From the NCBI GenBank assembly GCA_903829325.1, contig CAIKPM010000054.1, positions 1 to 64,000 of the forward strand: DNA of 64,000 bases, read 5' to 3'. Below are positions 44,886 to 53,257 of the stretch, in pieces. Made by a program: the position numbers and the translations under genes. A model generated the notes under the pieces. It had not been told where the DNA came from. It made no database searches and saw only the letters and a list, made by a program, of their open reading frames with translations. The DNA comes from an uncultured bacterium. GTDB taxonomy: Bacteria > Vulcanimicrobiota > Vulcanimicrobiia > Vulcanimicrobiales > Vulcanimicrobiaceae. Position 1 is the first letter of the stretch, and each line of letters begins with the position of its first letter.

Positions 44886-46442
44886 GCGCCGATTCAATCG
44901 CGCGGGATAGTGCTCACCGGTAACCGTGGGGATCGACGATGCTTTTGCAACCAGTGCTTGATCAACCAGCTGGACACAGAAAATCGCGACATCGTCGCTC
45001 CGCGAGCACTTCGCAAAAAGGCGATCACAGATCGCCTTCGCTGGGAGTAGCTCACCGCTGAGCAACACGTCACGACAAATTGTCGCTAAGCGTTGCTCAC
45101 CCCATAAAATATCACGATCGTATTCCGTGCAGCCATCGGTATAAAAAACCACGAGCGCACCAGCTGGCAGCGTGATCCGATGCGATGCGCACACAAGCTC
45201 ATCAAGCACGCCGATCGGCGGATCGCCATACACTGGTGGCACAGAACTGCCATCCGCTCCGAACACGAGTGGGGCAGGGTGACCTGCACTCGCGAATTCC
45301 AAGACCGACGTCTGTAAATCAAGCACAGCGAACACCGCAGTCACGATCGCAGGATGATCAGACGCCGAAAGAATGCGGTTGACCCGCTGCAGCACGACAT
45401 GCGGGATCGCTTCTTCCACCGCGCACGCACGCAAGGCATGGCGCATCACATTCATCGTCAAGGCTGCATCTAAACCGTGGCCAGCAACGTCGCCCATGGA
45501 AAAAGCAATCCGCCCATCGGCGAGCAGAAATGCGTCGTACCAATCTCCACCAACGTACGCTTCCTGGCGATGCGGCAAATACACACTCGAAAACGCGACC
45601 CCGGCGACTTGCGGCAAGCGCACCGGCAACAACGCCTTTTGCAAGGTGGCAGAGACATGGCGCTCTCTCGTGTAGAGGCTACTATATAAGTGAGCACGTT
45701 TATGTTCAGACGAGGCGTGGTCGTCTAACCATACCGCGGCAACAGCACCCAAAACCAAAAATAGTGTAGCCAAACCCAAGGCGAGCGCGAGCGGCATATG
45801 CGTGGGATCATAGAGCGTTAAGGGCAACAGCTTGGCAACATCAACACCCGATATCAAATAAAAATAACACGCCATGCAGCCAGCCGCAAAAAGCACACTG
45901 CCCACAAACCGCAGACTGACGCGCTCGTAGGCTCGCAGACGCTGGAGACGTGAGCCCATCAACAACGCCACCGTGGCGGCGGCGAGCGCGATCGTTAAGG
46001 CCGCCAACAGCATACTCAACCGATACACCGGGTGCCCCGTCAAGAGCATCGCACGCACACCGAGCGCATCGCTCGTGAGCATTGCAAAGCCGAATAACAC
46101 TCCGCCCACGGCAAGCCTGCGCACTCCCCAAGCACGCGCATTGACACTAACAGCGCCTAACAGCGAAAAAGCCAGCGCCAGAAAAAACGATGTTGCTTCG
46201 ATCTGGACATCGTAAGTCAGAAAAACATAGTGATGCAACGAAAGCGTCACCATGCACTGCATCGACCAAATCCCCAAAGCGCTGGTTAACGCGGCGATAC
46301 AAACCCAGACAGCCCGACGCCACGTCGTCGAGACCGCAATATGATCAAGGATCTCGAGCGTCGCGTAAGCAGAACAGAGCGAAACAAGCGCTGAAAACAG
46401 CACCAATCGCAGATCGTACACGCCGATTACCGGTGAGAACAC
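44877..46442 (-). CDS. membrane SpoIIE-type PP2C phosphatase with MHYT-like sensor
   Basis: 521 residues. The first about 245 residues are seven TM helices resembling an MHYT sensor, but the defining Met-His is lost: GIWSMQCMVTL where MHYT proteins have GIWSMHF. The C-terminal half is a SpoIIE/RsbU phosphatase: LQKALLPVRLPQVAG, GGDWYDAFLL, FSMGDVAGHGLDAAL, GHPAPLVF, VVFYTDGCTE and RSDDVAIFCVQ, with metal Asp residues present. Such enzymes dephosphorylate anti-sigma-factor antagonists. GTG start with GAGAGG upstream. The adjacent response regulator is 46 bases upstream on the same strand. Confidence 0.85.
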   Translation of the reverse strand: MFSPVIGVYDLRLVLFSALVSLCSAYATLEILDHIAVSTTWRRAVWVCIAALTSALGIWSMQCMVTLSLHHYVFLTYDVQIEATSFFLALAFSLLGAVSVNARAWGVRRLAVGGVLFGFAMLTSDALGVRAMLLTGHPVYRLSMLLAALTIALAAATVALLMGSRLQRLRAYERVSLRFVGSVLFAAGCMACYFYLISGVDVAKLLPLTLYDPTHMPLALALGLATLFLVLGAVAAVWLDDHASSEHKRAHLYSSLYTRERHVSATLQKALLPVRLPQVAGVAFSSVYLPHRQEAYVGGDWYDAFLLADGRIAFSMGDVAGHGLDAALTMNVMRHALRACAVEEAIPHVVLQRVNRILSASDHPAIVTAVFAVLDLQTSVLEFASAGHPAPLVFGADGSSVPPVYGDPPIGVLDELVCASHRITLPAGALVVFYTDGCTEYDRDILWGEQRLATICRDVLLSGELLPAKAICDRLFAKCSRSDDVAIFCVQLVDQALVAKASSIPTVTGEHYPARLNRRLG

Positions 46443-46488
46443 AGGACCGACCTCTCATGTGGGGATCTCCCGTGCTTCGTGCTAGACG

Positions 46489-47142
46489 CTAAACAAGGCC
46501 TGCTTTGAGCGCGTGCACCGCAACCTGCGTGCGCGCATTGACGCCAAATTTCGTAAAAATACGACTCGTATAATTTTTGATCGTTTTTTCCGAGAGAAAT
46601 AAGCGAGCGCTAATCTCTTTATTCGAAAGTCCGTCAGCAATGAAGCGAACGATATCGAGCTCGCGCAGCGAGAGCTCCGCACTAAGCGGCCCCTGTTCGG
46701 TACGACGCCGTAAGATGCCACCAGCGACGCGTGCATCCACATACGGCAACCCTTCAGCCACCATTTTTACCGCCCGCATAAAATCGCCCGGATACAGATC
46801 TTTCGCCAAAAAGCCATCAGCACCAAGCGATAAACAGCGTTGCAGCACTTCTGGTTTGAGATATTGAGTAAAAATACACACGCGAGCTTGTGGGGCGTGT
46901 AAACGACACATCTGCATCGTTTCGCTGAGATCAACCAGATGCGTATCAAGATCAAGGATCACGACATTGATATCCGCTCCGAGCAATGTCTCAGCGCGAC
47001 ACGCCTGCACATCAGCAATAACCCGGAATTGTTCGTCTTGAGCAAACATATGGGCAAGCGCTTTACTGAAGATTGCATGCCCTTCTAAAATTACAACGCC
47101 AATCGTTGCAGTAGTAGGCGGCGCGGTCATCGTAGCTAACAC
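46489..47142 (-). CDS. NarL/FixJ-type response regulator with LuxR HTH
   Basis: 217 residues. The receiver (about 14-130) keeps the phospho-Asp in VVILDLDTH and the Lys in GFLAKDLYPGD, but the acidic pair near the start is changed (ILEGHAIF where DDH is usual). The C-terminal LuxR-type HTH has LSLRELDIVRFIADGLSNKEI and FLSEKTIKNYTSRIFTKFG. GTG 47142 is taken because AAAGG lies five bases upstream; the ATG at 47130 has poorer spacing. Probably co-transcribed with the phosphatase; no histidine kinase is adjacent. Confidence 0.87.
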   Translation of the reverse strand: MLATMTAPPTTATIGVVILEGHAIFSKALAHMFAQDEQFRVIADVQACRAETLLGADINVVILDLDTHLVDLSETMQMCRLHAPQARVCIFTQYLKPEVLQRCLSLGADGFLAKDLYPGDFMRAVKMVAEGLPYVDARVAGGILRRRTEQGPLSAELSLRELDIVRFIADGLSNKEISARLFLSEKTIKNYTSRIFTKFGVNARTQVAVHALKAGLV

Positions 47143-47419
47143 GGTTGCCTTTCTCCTCTCATCCGCCCCTGGACGCTTGGCCCATTAGGCTGGGAATGAT
47201 TAGGACTTCATAACTGCTTTTTTCTAATAATACTCAGAGACAAGGGACCTGACATCCCCCAAGCGAGGGAAATCCGTCACAATCCTGCAGGCCCCTCCTC
47301 GAGCATGCGGGCGAAAGGTCCTTTCCGTCCGTCTCGTCGGGTGACGCTACTGACGCAAATCAAAAAAGCCGATATTTGCAAGGGAAGCCCTCACCTAGCC
47401 GCGCCCGAGGAGACTCACT
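47143..47419 (+). promoter_or_regulatory. 277-base divergent region with a possibly structured kup leader
   Basis: Divergent upstream region between the response regulator and kup. An AT-rich patch (47219-47235) may hold the kup promoter. Downstream, AAGGGACCT (47242-47250) can pair with AGGTCCTTT (47316-47324, one G-U) around a 65-base GC-rich core. GCAAAT/ATTTGC arms follow at about 47355-47380. kup genes in many bacteria carry c-di-AMP (ydaO) riboswitches, and the closing CCTCACCTAGCCGCG loosely recalls that family, but I could not match the consensus. Confidence 0.35.
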
Positions 47420-49309
47420 GTGACCGCACAACCTGCGAAACCCAAAACGTTCGCTACAGCTGCGCTAACCATGGCCGCCCTCGGGGTCGTGTTCGGCGAC
47501 ATTGGCACGAGCCCGCTCTACACGCTCACGTCGTGCTTCGCGTTTAGCGGCGCGTCGCCGAGCAATCTCAACGACGCATTGGGCATCGCCTCGCTGTTGG
47601 TCTGGGCCCTCATCTTGGTGGTCTGCGTCAAATACCTCGGTTGCATCATGCGGGTCGATCACGATGGCGAAGGCGGAATTCTCGCGCTCCTCGCCCTTGG
47701 AACACCGCAGAATAGTCGCAGGCATCCCGTTGCCACGGGCTTGCTGACCACCATTGTGGTGATCGGTGCGGCGATGTTATTGGGTGACGGATCGATCACC
47801 CCAGCCATCTCGGTGATCTCGGCAATCGAAGGGATCAAACCGCTCGCGCCAACAGCGAGCAGTTTCATCGTCCCGCTGTCGGTCGGAATCCTTATTGCGA
47901 TGTTTGCAATCCAGCGCTTCGGCACTGGGTACATCGGCCGAATTTTCGGGCCGATTATGTTCGTGTGGTTTGCCTCGATCGCAATCGCGGGTGGCATTTC
48001 GTTGAGCCACGAGTGGGTCGTACTCAACGCCCTAAATCCGATGTATGGAATCCATTTTATCCAGAATCACGGGCTGAGTGGTTTTTGGGGGCTCGGTGGC
48101 GTCGTGCTGGCGATCACCGGGGTGGAAGCGCTCTACGCTGATCTATCGCACTTTGGCCGCAAACCAATTTTCTTTGCTTGGTACGGCACGGTGTGTCCCG
48201 CTCTGATGCTTTGCTATCTCGGCGAAACGGCCGCCGTCATCCGCAATCATGCTGCGCTGAGCGCACCGTACTACGCCTTAACCCCCGGCGCGTGGCTCGT
48301 GCCGTCGATTCTCCTCGCAACGATCGCCACGATCATCGCTTCACAGGCGCTCATTTCCGGCGCCTTCACGCTTGTCGAACAGGCGATTGCCCTCGGTCTG
48401 GCGCCGCGAATTCGCGTCTTGCACACTTCCGCCGAGCAACGCGGGCAAGTATATATTCCTGCGGTCAACACCTTGCTAGGCGTTGGCTGCATTGCGCTCG
48501 TCATCGCTTTCCGCGAAAGCGATCGTCTCGCTGCGGCCTTTGGCCTCGCGGTATCGTGCACGATGCTGGCGACCTCGATCGCCTGGTTTGCGGTCGTCAC
48601 CCGTCGCAAGATGTGGCCCCGCAGTCTAGCAATCATCGCACTCGCAGGCTTTGTGTGCATCGATGGCGCCTTTGTCATTGCCGGCTTGCCCAAATTTAGC
48701 GATGGAGGCTGGGTGCCATTCCTGGTGAGTGCCGTCCTGACGCTCCTTAGTCTCACCTGGGTCTGGGGACGCCGCAGCCTTGCCGCTGCCTTGCGCGAAG
48801 GTGACACGCCGCTTGCCGACGTGCTCACCACGATCGCGAGCCTGCCCGCAGTCAGCACCCCGCCCATCGTGATGCTCGCCGCAGATCCCGAGCGGGTACC
48901 TCTGTACGGAATTCATCCTTGGGTCACCGAGCGCGTCAATGCAACGGCACTCGTCATCTTGCACGTTGAACCAGTTCCGGTGCCACGCATCCCCTATCAA
49001 GAGCGAGTGAGCGTCGAGCATATGGGCCCCAGAGTAACGATTGTACGAGCGCGGATCGGCTATATGGAGCCACCCCGCATTCGTCCCATCCTCTGCGCGT
49101 GTCACGCCCTCGATCTGGATCTGACGCAACCCGACATCGTCTTCACTTACACTCAGCCGGTGCTCGAAGCGCATGGCCGCCAAAGCGTCACCACGAAAAT
49201 CCTCACCAGCATCTTCTCTCTCATGCTCCGCAACGCGCGCCGTCTTTCGGACGATCTCGAAATCCCCGCGCAACAACGTGTGGGACTCGGGATTGCCGTG
49301 AAGCTATAA
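47420..49309 (+). CDS. kup: low-affinity potassium transporter Kup
   Basis: A 629-residue KUP/HAK/KT family H+/K+ symporter. The start is TMAALGVVFGDIGTSPLYTL (family signature), followed by about 12 TM helices with MRVDHDGEGGILALLAL and LLGDGSITPAISVISAIEG. A roughly 170-residue cytosolic C-terminal domain lies from about 460 on. GTG start with GAGGAG seven bases upstream. Stop overlaps the convergent OYE gene by six bases. Confidence 0.96.
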   Translation: MTAQPAKPKTFATAALTMAALGVVFGDIGTSPLYTLTSCFAFSGASPSNLNDALGIASLLVWALILVVCVKYLGCIMRVDHDGEGGILALLALGTPQNSRRHPVATGLLTTIVVIGAAMLLGDGSITPAISVISAIEGIKPLAPTASSFIVPLSVGILIAMFAIQRFGTGYIGRIFGPIMFVWFASIAIAGGISLSHEWVVLNALNPMYGIHFIQNHGLSGFWGLGGVVLAITGVEALYADLSHFGRKPIFFAWYGTVCPALMLCYLGETAAVIRNHAALSAPYYALTPGAWLVPSILLATIATIIASQALISGAFTLVEQAIALGLAPRIRVLHTSAEQRGQVYIPAVNTLLGVGCIALVIAFRESDRLAAAFGLAVSCTMLATSIAWFAVVTRRKMWPRSLAIIALAGFVCIDGAFVIAGLPKFSDGGWVPFLVSAVLTLLSLTWVWGRRSLAAALREGDTPLADVLTTIASLPAVSTPPIVMLAADPERVPLYGIHPWVTERVNATALVILHVEPVPVPRIPYQERVSVEHMGPRVTIVRARIGYMEPPRIRPILCACHALDLDLTQPDIVFTYTQPVLEAHGRQSVTTKILTSIFSLMLRNARRLSDDLEIPAQQRVGLGIAVKL

Positions 49310-50371
49310 CGCCGCGCGCTGATATTGCTTGGGCCACGGAATCGGCGTCGCGAGTGCATGCGCGGCATGCAAAGGCCAATACGGGCTACGTAATTCTTCA
49401 CGAGCAAGAAAAATCAAATCGGCTTGGCTATCCGCCAGAATCTGCTCAGCTTCTTGCGGGGTCGTGATAAGCCCGACCGCACCGGTAGCAATGCCCGCTT
49501 CGGCGCGAATACGCGCAGCGAACGGCACTTGATAGAGCGGAGCGACGGGAATTTTCGCGTGCGGCACGAGACCGCCGGTTGAGGTATCGACGAGATCCAC
49601 GCCCAGCGCCGATAAGCCCCGCGCTAGCTCGATCGACTCCTCGATCGTCCAGCCGCCTTCGGCCCAGTCGCAAGCAGAGATGCGCACAAACAGTGGCATA
49701 TGCTCAGGCCAAACCGCACGCACCGCCACAATGACCTCACGCAAGAAGCGCGTCCGATTCTCAAAACTTCCGCCATACGCGTCAACGCGCTGATTGGCAA
49801 GCGGCGAAAGAAATTCGTGAAGCAGATAGCCGTGCGCGGCATGAATTTCAACCACATCAAAACCCGCCAGCAACGCCCGCTTGGCCGCGGCCGCGAAAGC
49901 ACTCGTGATCTCGCTCATTTCAGTCAGCTTCAGCTCACGTGGCTGCGGGTAATTCGGGCTAAACGCCAGCGCCGAAGGTGCAACCGGGATCCACCCCCCA
50001 GCGTCTGGCGCGACTGCACCATCTCCATCCCAGGGGCGAAACGTTGAGCCTTTGCGACCAGCGTGCGCTAATTGTACGGCACTCGCAGCACCCTGAGCGC
50101 GCAGAAACGCCGTGATGCGCGCCAACATCTCGATATGGGCGTCTTGCCACAGACCCAAATCTTGCGGCGAAATCCGCCCGCGCGCTTCGACCGCGATGGC
50201 TTCGGTGAACAGAAGCCCGGCACCACCAACCGCACGACTACCTAAATGAACGAGATGCCAATCATCCGCGAATCCATCGACACTAGAATACTGACACATC
50301 GGCGAGACCACGATGCGATTACGTAACGTGAGTTCGCGTAAGGACAACGGCGAGAATAAACGAGCCGACAT
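49304..50371 (-). CDS. Old Yellow Enzyme, YqjM/NamA type
   Basis: 355-residue FMN-dependent ene-reductase. The start RNRIVVSPMCQYSSVDG carries the Cys typical of the YqjM subgroup. HAGRKG, VVEIHAAHGYLLHEFLSP and the closing IPWPKQYQRA (arginine finger) confirm it. It uses NADPH to reduce activated C=C bonds or xenobiotics. AGGAGTTTATG shows a strong ribosome site, and the gene starts six bases after the nuoN stop on the same strand, so it may be the last gene of the nuo operon. Confidence 0.94.
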   Translation of the reverse strand: MSARLFSPLSLRELTLRNRIVVSPMCQYSSVDGFADDWHLVHLGSRAVGGAGLLFTEAIAVEARGRISPQDLGLWQDAHIEMLARITAFLRAQGAASAVQLAHAGRKGSTFRPWDGDGAVAPDAGGWIPVAPSALAFSPNYPQPRELKLTEMSEITSAFAAAAKRALLAGFDVVEIHAAHGYLLHEFLSPLANQRVDAYGGSFENRTRFLREVIVAVRAVWPEHMPLFVRISACDWAEGGWTIEESIELARGLSALGVDLVDTSTGGLVPHAKIPVAPLYQVPFAARIRAEAGIATGAVGLITTPQEAEQILADSQADLIFLAREELRSPYWPLHAAHALATPIPWPKQYQRAAL

Positions 50372-50377
50372 AAACTC

Positions 50378-51826
50378 CTATTTTACCAACGGCAATACAG
50401 CACTCGGCACCAGCGGATACAAGCCCAGACCCAAAACCGCCACACTACAAATTGCAATCGCGATCCACGGCAAGGGCCAGGTTGCGCTCATCGCGCCAGC
50501 CACGACTTCGTGGCGCATGGGAGCGTACATCACCCGAATAATCTTCGCGTAGGCATAGATCGAGATAGCCGTCCCCACGATGAGCAACACCGCTAACGAT
50601 ATATACCCAGCATTCAGCACGCTGGAAAGCAGCAACAATTTCCCCATAAAGCCAACCGTCGGCGGTAAGCCTGCGAGCCCAATTAAGAAAAAGCTCATGG
50701 CCGCAGCGAGCATAGGGCGGCGATGCGCCAAGCCGGCATAACTCACCAAACGCGCGCCTTCGTCAGCCTGGTCCGACAGCGCAGCGATAACCGCGAAGGC
50801 GCCAAGCGTCATGAACAGATACGCGAGTAAATAGAACAGCGCATAGCGTAAACCCAGCGCCGTTGCGCCGGCAAAAGCGGCCACGATATAGCCGATCTGC
50901 CCGATCCCTGAATAAGCGAGCAGTCGTTTGAGGTTCGATTGGGAGAGCGCGGCGAGATTCCCGATAATCATCGAGAGCGCCGCTACAACCCAAATCGGTA
51001 GCAACACTTTGTTTGCCAAGCCAGCTGGAGTCGCAACGTAGATAATGCGCGCTAACACAGCCAGCATACCGGCCTTCGTAGCGACACTCATAAAAGCTGT
51101 GACCGGCAACGGCGCGCCCTCGAAAACATCCGGCATCCAGATATGGAACGGCACGAGACCAAGCTTGAAAGCGACACCGACATAGAAGAGCCCAAGCGCA
51201 ACCAAGTAGAGTGGATTGCCTGGTGGGGGAGCGAGAAACGCCGAGAAATTGACACTGCCGGTCACACCGAACAATAACACCATGCCATACAGCATGACCG
51301 CCGAGGCCATCGAAGACAGCAACAAATACTTGAGCGCCGCTTCACGCGCCGCACGCCGCGATGCCATGCCGCATAAGGCATAGAGCGCTAACGATAATAA
51401 TTCGAGCCCTAAAAAAAGAATCAGCAGGTTGCCGGCGCCTGTCATCAGCATCGCGCCGCTCGCAGCCCAAAGCAGCAGGGCCACCGCACCAGCCGAACTG
51501 ATCCGTTCTTCAAACGTATAGACGAACAGCAACGAGAGCAAGGTCGCCAGCACGATTGCGCCTTGGAAAACGACCGAGAACCCGTCCGAGAGAAACGCAC
51601 CGCCAAAGGCGGCGTACGGGGTGTGATAATTGCGAACCAAAAATCCACCCGCCCACACGAGGCTTGTGACACCGAGGAGCACGGATGAAATTCGGTGAGC
51701 CCCGCGCGGCAGACACAGATCGAATAAGAGCACAGCGAGCGCTCCGCCAGCGATCCAAATGATCGGACGCAAAGCCTCCCAATCGGCAGCGGTGATCGCG
51801 TGTTGCAACGCAGCAGCCGTTATCAT
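50378..51826 (-). CDS. nuoN: NADH-quinone oxidoreductase subunit N
   Basis: A 482-residue antiporter-like membrane subunit of complex I with about 14 TM helices. Diagnostic stretches are KLGLVPFHIWMPDVFEGAP, MIIGNLAALSQSNLKRLLAYSGIGQIGY (in part) and GLPPTVGFMGK. It carries part of the proton path. Its ATG follows the nuoM stop with no spacer. Confidence 0.95.
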   Translation of the reverse strand: MITAAALQHAITAADWEALRPIIWIAGGALAVLLFDLCLPRGAHRISSVLLGVTSLVWAGGFLVRNYHTPYAAFGGAFLSDGFSVVFQGAIVLATLLSLLFVYTFEERISSAGAVALLLWAASGAMLMTGAGNLLILFLGLELLSLALYALCGMASRRAAREAALKYLLLSSMASAVMLYGMVLLFGVTGSVNFSAFLAPPPGNPLYLVALGLFYVGVAFKLGLVPFHIWMPDVFEGAPLPVTAFMSVATKAGMLAVLARIIYVATPAGLANKVLLPIWVVAALSMIIGNLAALSQSNLKRLLAYSGIGQIGYIVAAFAGATALGLRYALFYLLAYLFMTLGAFAVIAALSDQADEGARLVSYAGLAHRRPMLAAAMSFFLIGLAGLPPTVGFMGKLLLLSSVLNAGYISLAVLLIVGTAISIYAYAKIIRVMYAPMRHEVVAGAMSATWPLPWIAIAICSVAVLGLGLYPLVPSAVLPLVK

Positions 51827-53257
51827 CTAAGCACGTTCCTTTTGGAGCGGGAGAGCATGGATCACCGCATTTGACGGCTCCACACCAGAGCTCAGTACGC
51901 TAGGATTTACACCCAGCAAGACAATCATCGCAGCAAGCGGAATCAAAGCCAGGACTTCAACCGCGCTCAAATCAGGACGCTGTGGCAAATCATCCGAGAC
52001 CGGCCCTTGCATCGTGCCTTGAAATAAGCGCAACATGTACGCTGCGGCCACAATAATCACGAGCAGCGCCACAATCGTCTGCCAATAATCCCCAGCCTGA
52101 TACAAGCCGGTCAGGATCAGCAACTCACCGGAAAATCCGCCTAAACCGGGCAAGCCCAAGGCCGCAAGCGCAGCGAAGATCAGCGCCCCCGCAAGGCGAG
52201 GATTGCTCACCCCAAGGCCACCGAGCCGCGAAAGCACGCGTGTGCCTTCGCGCACTTCCACAAAACCGAGGCCTAAGAACAGCGCCACATTAAAGAGCCC
52301 GTGCGCCAGCATATACACGATCGCGCCCTGGAGCGCCAACGGCTGGCCACTCATAATCGCGAGCAAAATCAACCCGAGATGCGAAAGCGACGAATACGCC
52401 ACCACTCGTTTGATATCGCTCTGCACGAGTGCCATACAGCCACCGTAGACCAAGCCGATCACGGCGAGGCTGCCAAACACCGGCACCATCGCGTGCATCT
52501 GTTCGGCAAAGAGCACCCAAGCAATAACCAAGAAACCGTAGAGTCCGGCTTTCGATTGGATGCCGCTCACCAAGGCGACCATCGGCGCAGGCAGCTCGAC
52601 ATACGTTTCTGGCATCCAGCCGTGGAACGGCCACACCGGTGTCTTGACCAAAAAGGCAAAGGCGAATCCGGCAAAAATCCACGCGGCCCACGTTGGGGTT
52701 AAGACCGGTATCGGACCATGACCAATCACATCGGTCGTGCCCGCAGCGATGCCGAAAGCGGCGGTTGCCAAGAGTAAGGTTAGGCCACCGAGCACGTTAT
52801 AGATCAAATATTTCCAAGCTGCGGTCGCGTGTCCGCACCAGCCGATGAGCACCAAAAAGACCGGCAAGAGCATCAGATCCCAAAAGAGGGCGAACACCAA
52901 TAAATCGCGAGCGAGAAAAACGCCCGCCATCGAGCCTTCGAGCAGCAACATCAGGGCCGTGAAGTCACGCACCCGCGGAACTTTGATCACAGCAATCGCA
53001 CACATGGTGCACAGATTGAGCAGAGCCACGAGCCAAAAACCGAGCCCTTGCCCCAAGCCAACGTGATAATTCGCGATAAACGGCCGCTGGAGCCAAGCGA
53101 TACTCTCATCGGGCAAGGTGCTACCGGTGAGCGTCACAACCAAAGCTGCGAGCGCCAGCACTACCCCACAAGCGCGTGCAGCGGCGTCGGCGGTTCGCGG
53201 CAGAGCGAAGAGCAACAGACCACCAAGAATTGGGCCAAGAATCAAAGCGGTGATCAT
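51827..53257 (-). CDS. nuoM: NADH-quinone oxidoreductase subunit M
   Basis: A 476-residue antiporter-like subunit. VKTPVWPFHGWMPETYVE, QSDIKRVVAYSSLSHLG and GLPGLGGFSGE mark it as NuoM. The start is ATG 53257, overlapping nuoL by four bases; a longer frame adds a Cys/Arg-rich stretch that belongs to nuoL in another frame. Confidence 0.95.
   Translation of the reverse strand: MITALILGPILGGLLLFALPRTADAAARACGVVLALAALVVTLTGSTLPDESIAWLQRPFIANYHVGLGQGLGFWLVALLNLCTMCAIAVIKVPRVRDFTALMLLLEGSMAGVFLARDLLVFALFWDLMLLPVFLVLIGWCGHATAAWKYLIYNVLGGLTLLLATAAFGIAAGTTDVIGHGPIPVLTPTWAAWIFAGFAFAFLVKTPVWPFHGWMPETYVELPAPMVALVSGIQSKAGLYGFLVIAWVLFAEQMHAMVPVFGSLAVIGLVYGGCMALVQSDIKRVVAYSSLSHLGLILLAIMSGQPLALQGAIVYMLAHGLFNVALFLGLGFVEVREGTRVLSRLGGLGVSNPRLAGALIFAALAALGLPGLGGFSGELLILTGLYQAGDYWQTIVALLVIIVAAAYMLRLFQGTMQGPVSDDLPQRPDLSAVEVLALIPLAAMIVLLGVNPSVLSSGVEPSNAVIHALPLQKERA

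Noticed and set aside
47143..47419. Definite ydaO (c-di-AMP) or GEMM riboswitch
   Set aside because: Only loose similarity; the conserved GGGG-GAA and CCGACAGCTAACCTCG elements of ydaO and the GEMM receptor loop are not found, so I list it only as a possible structured leader.
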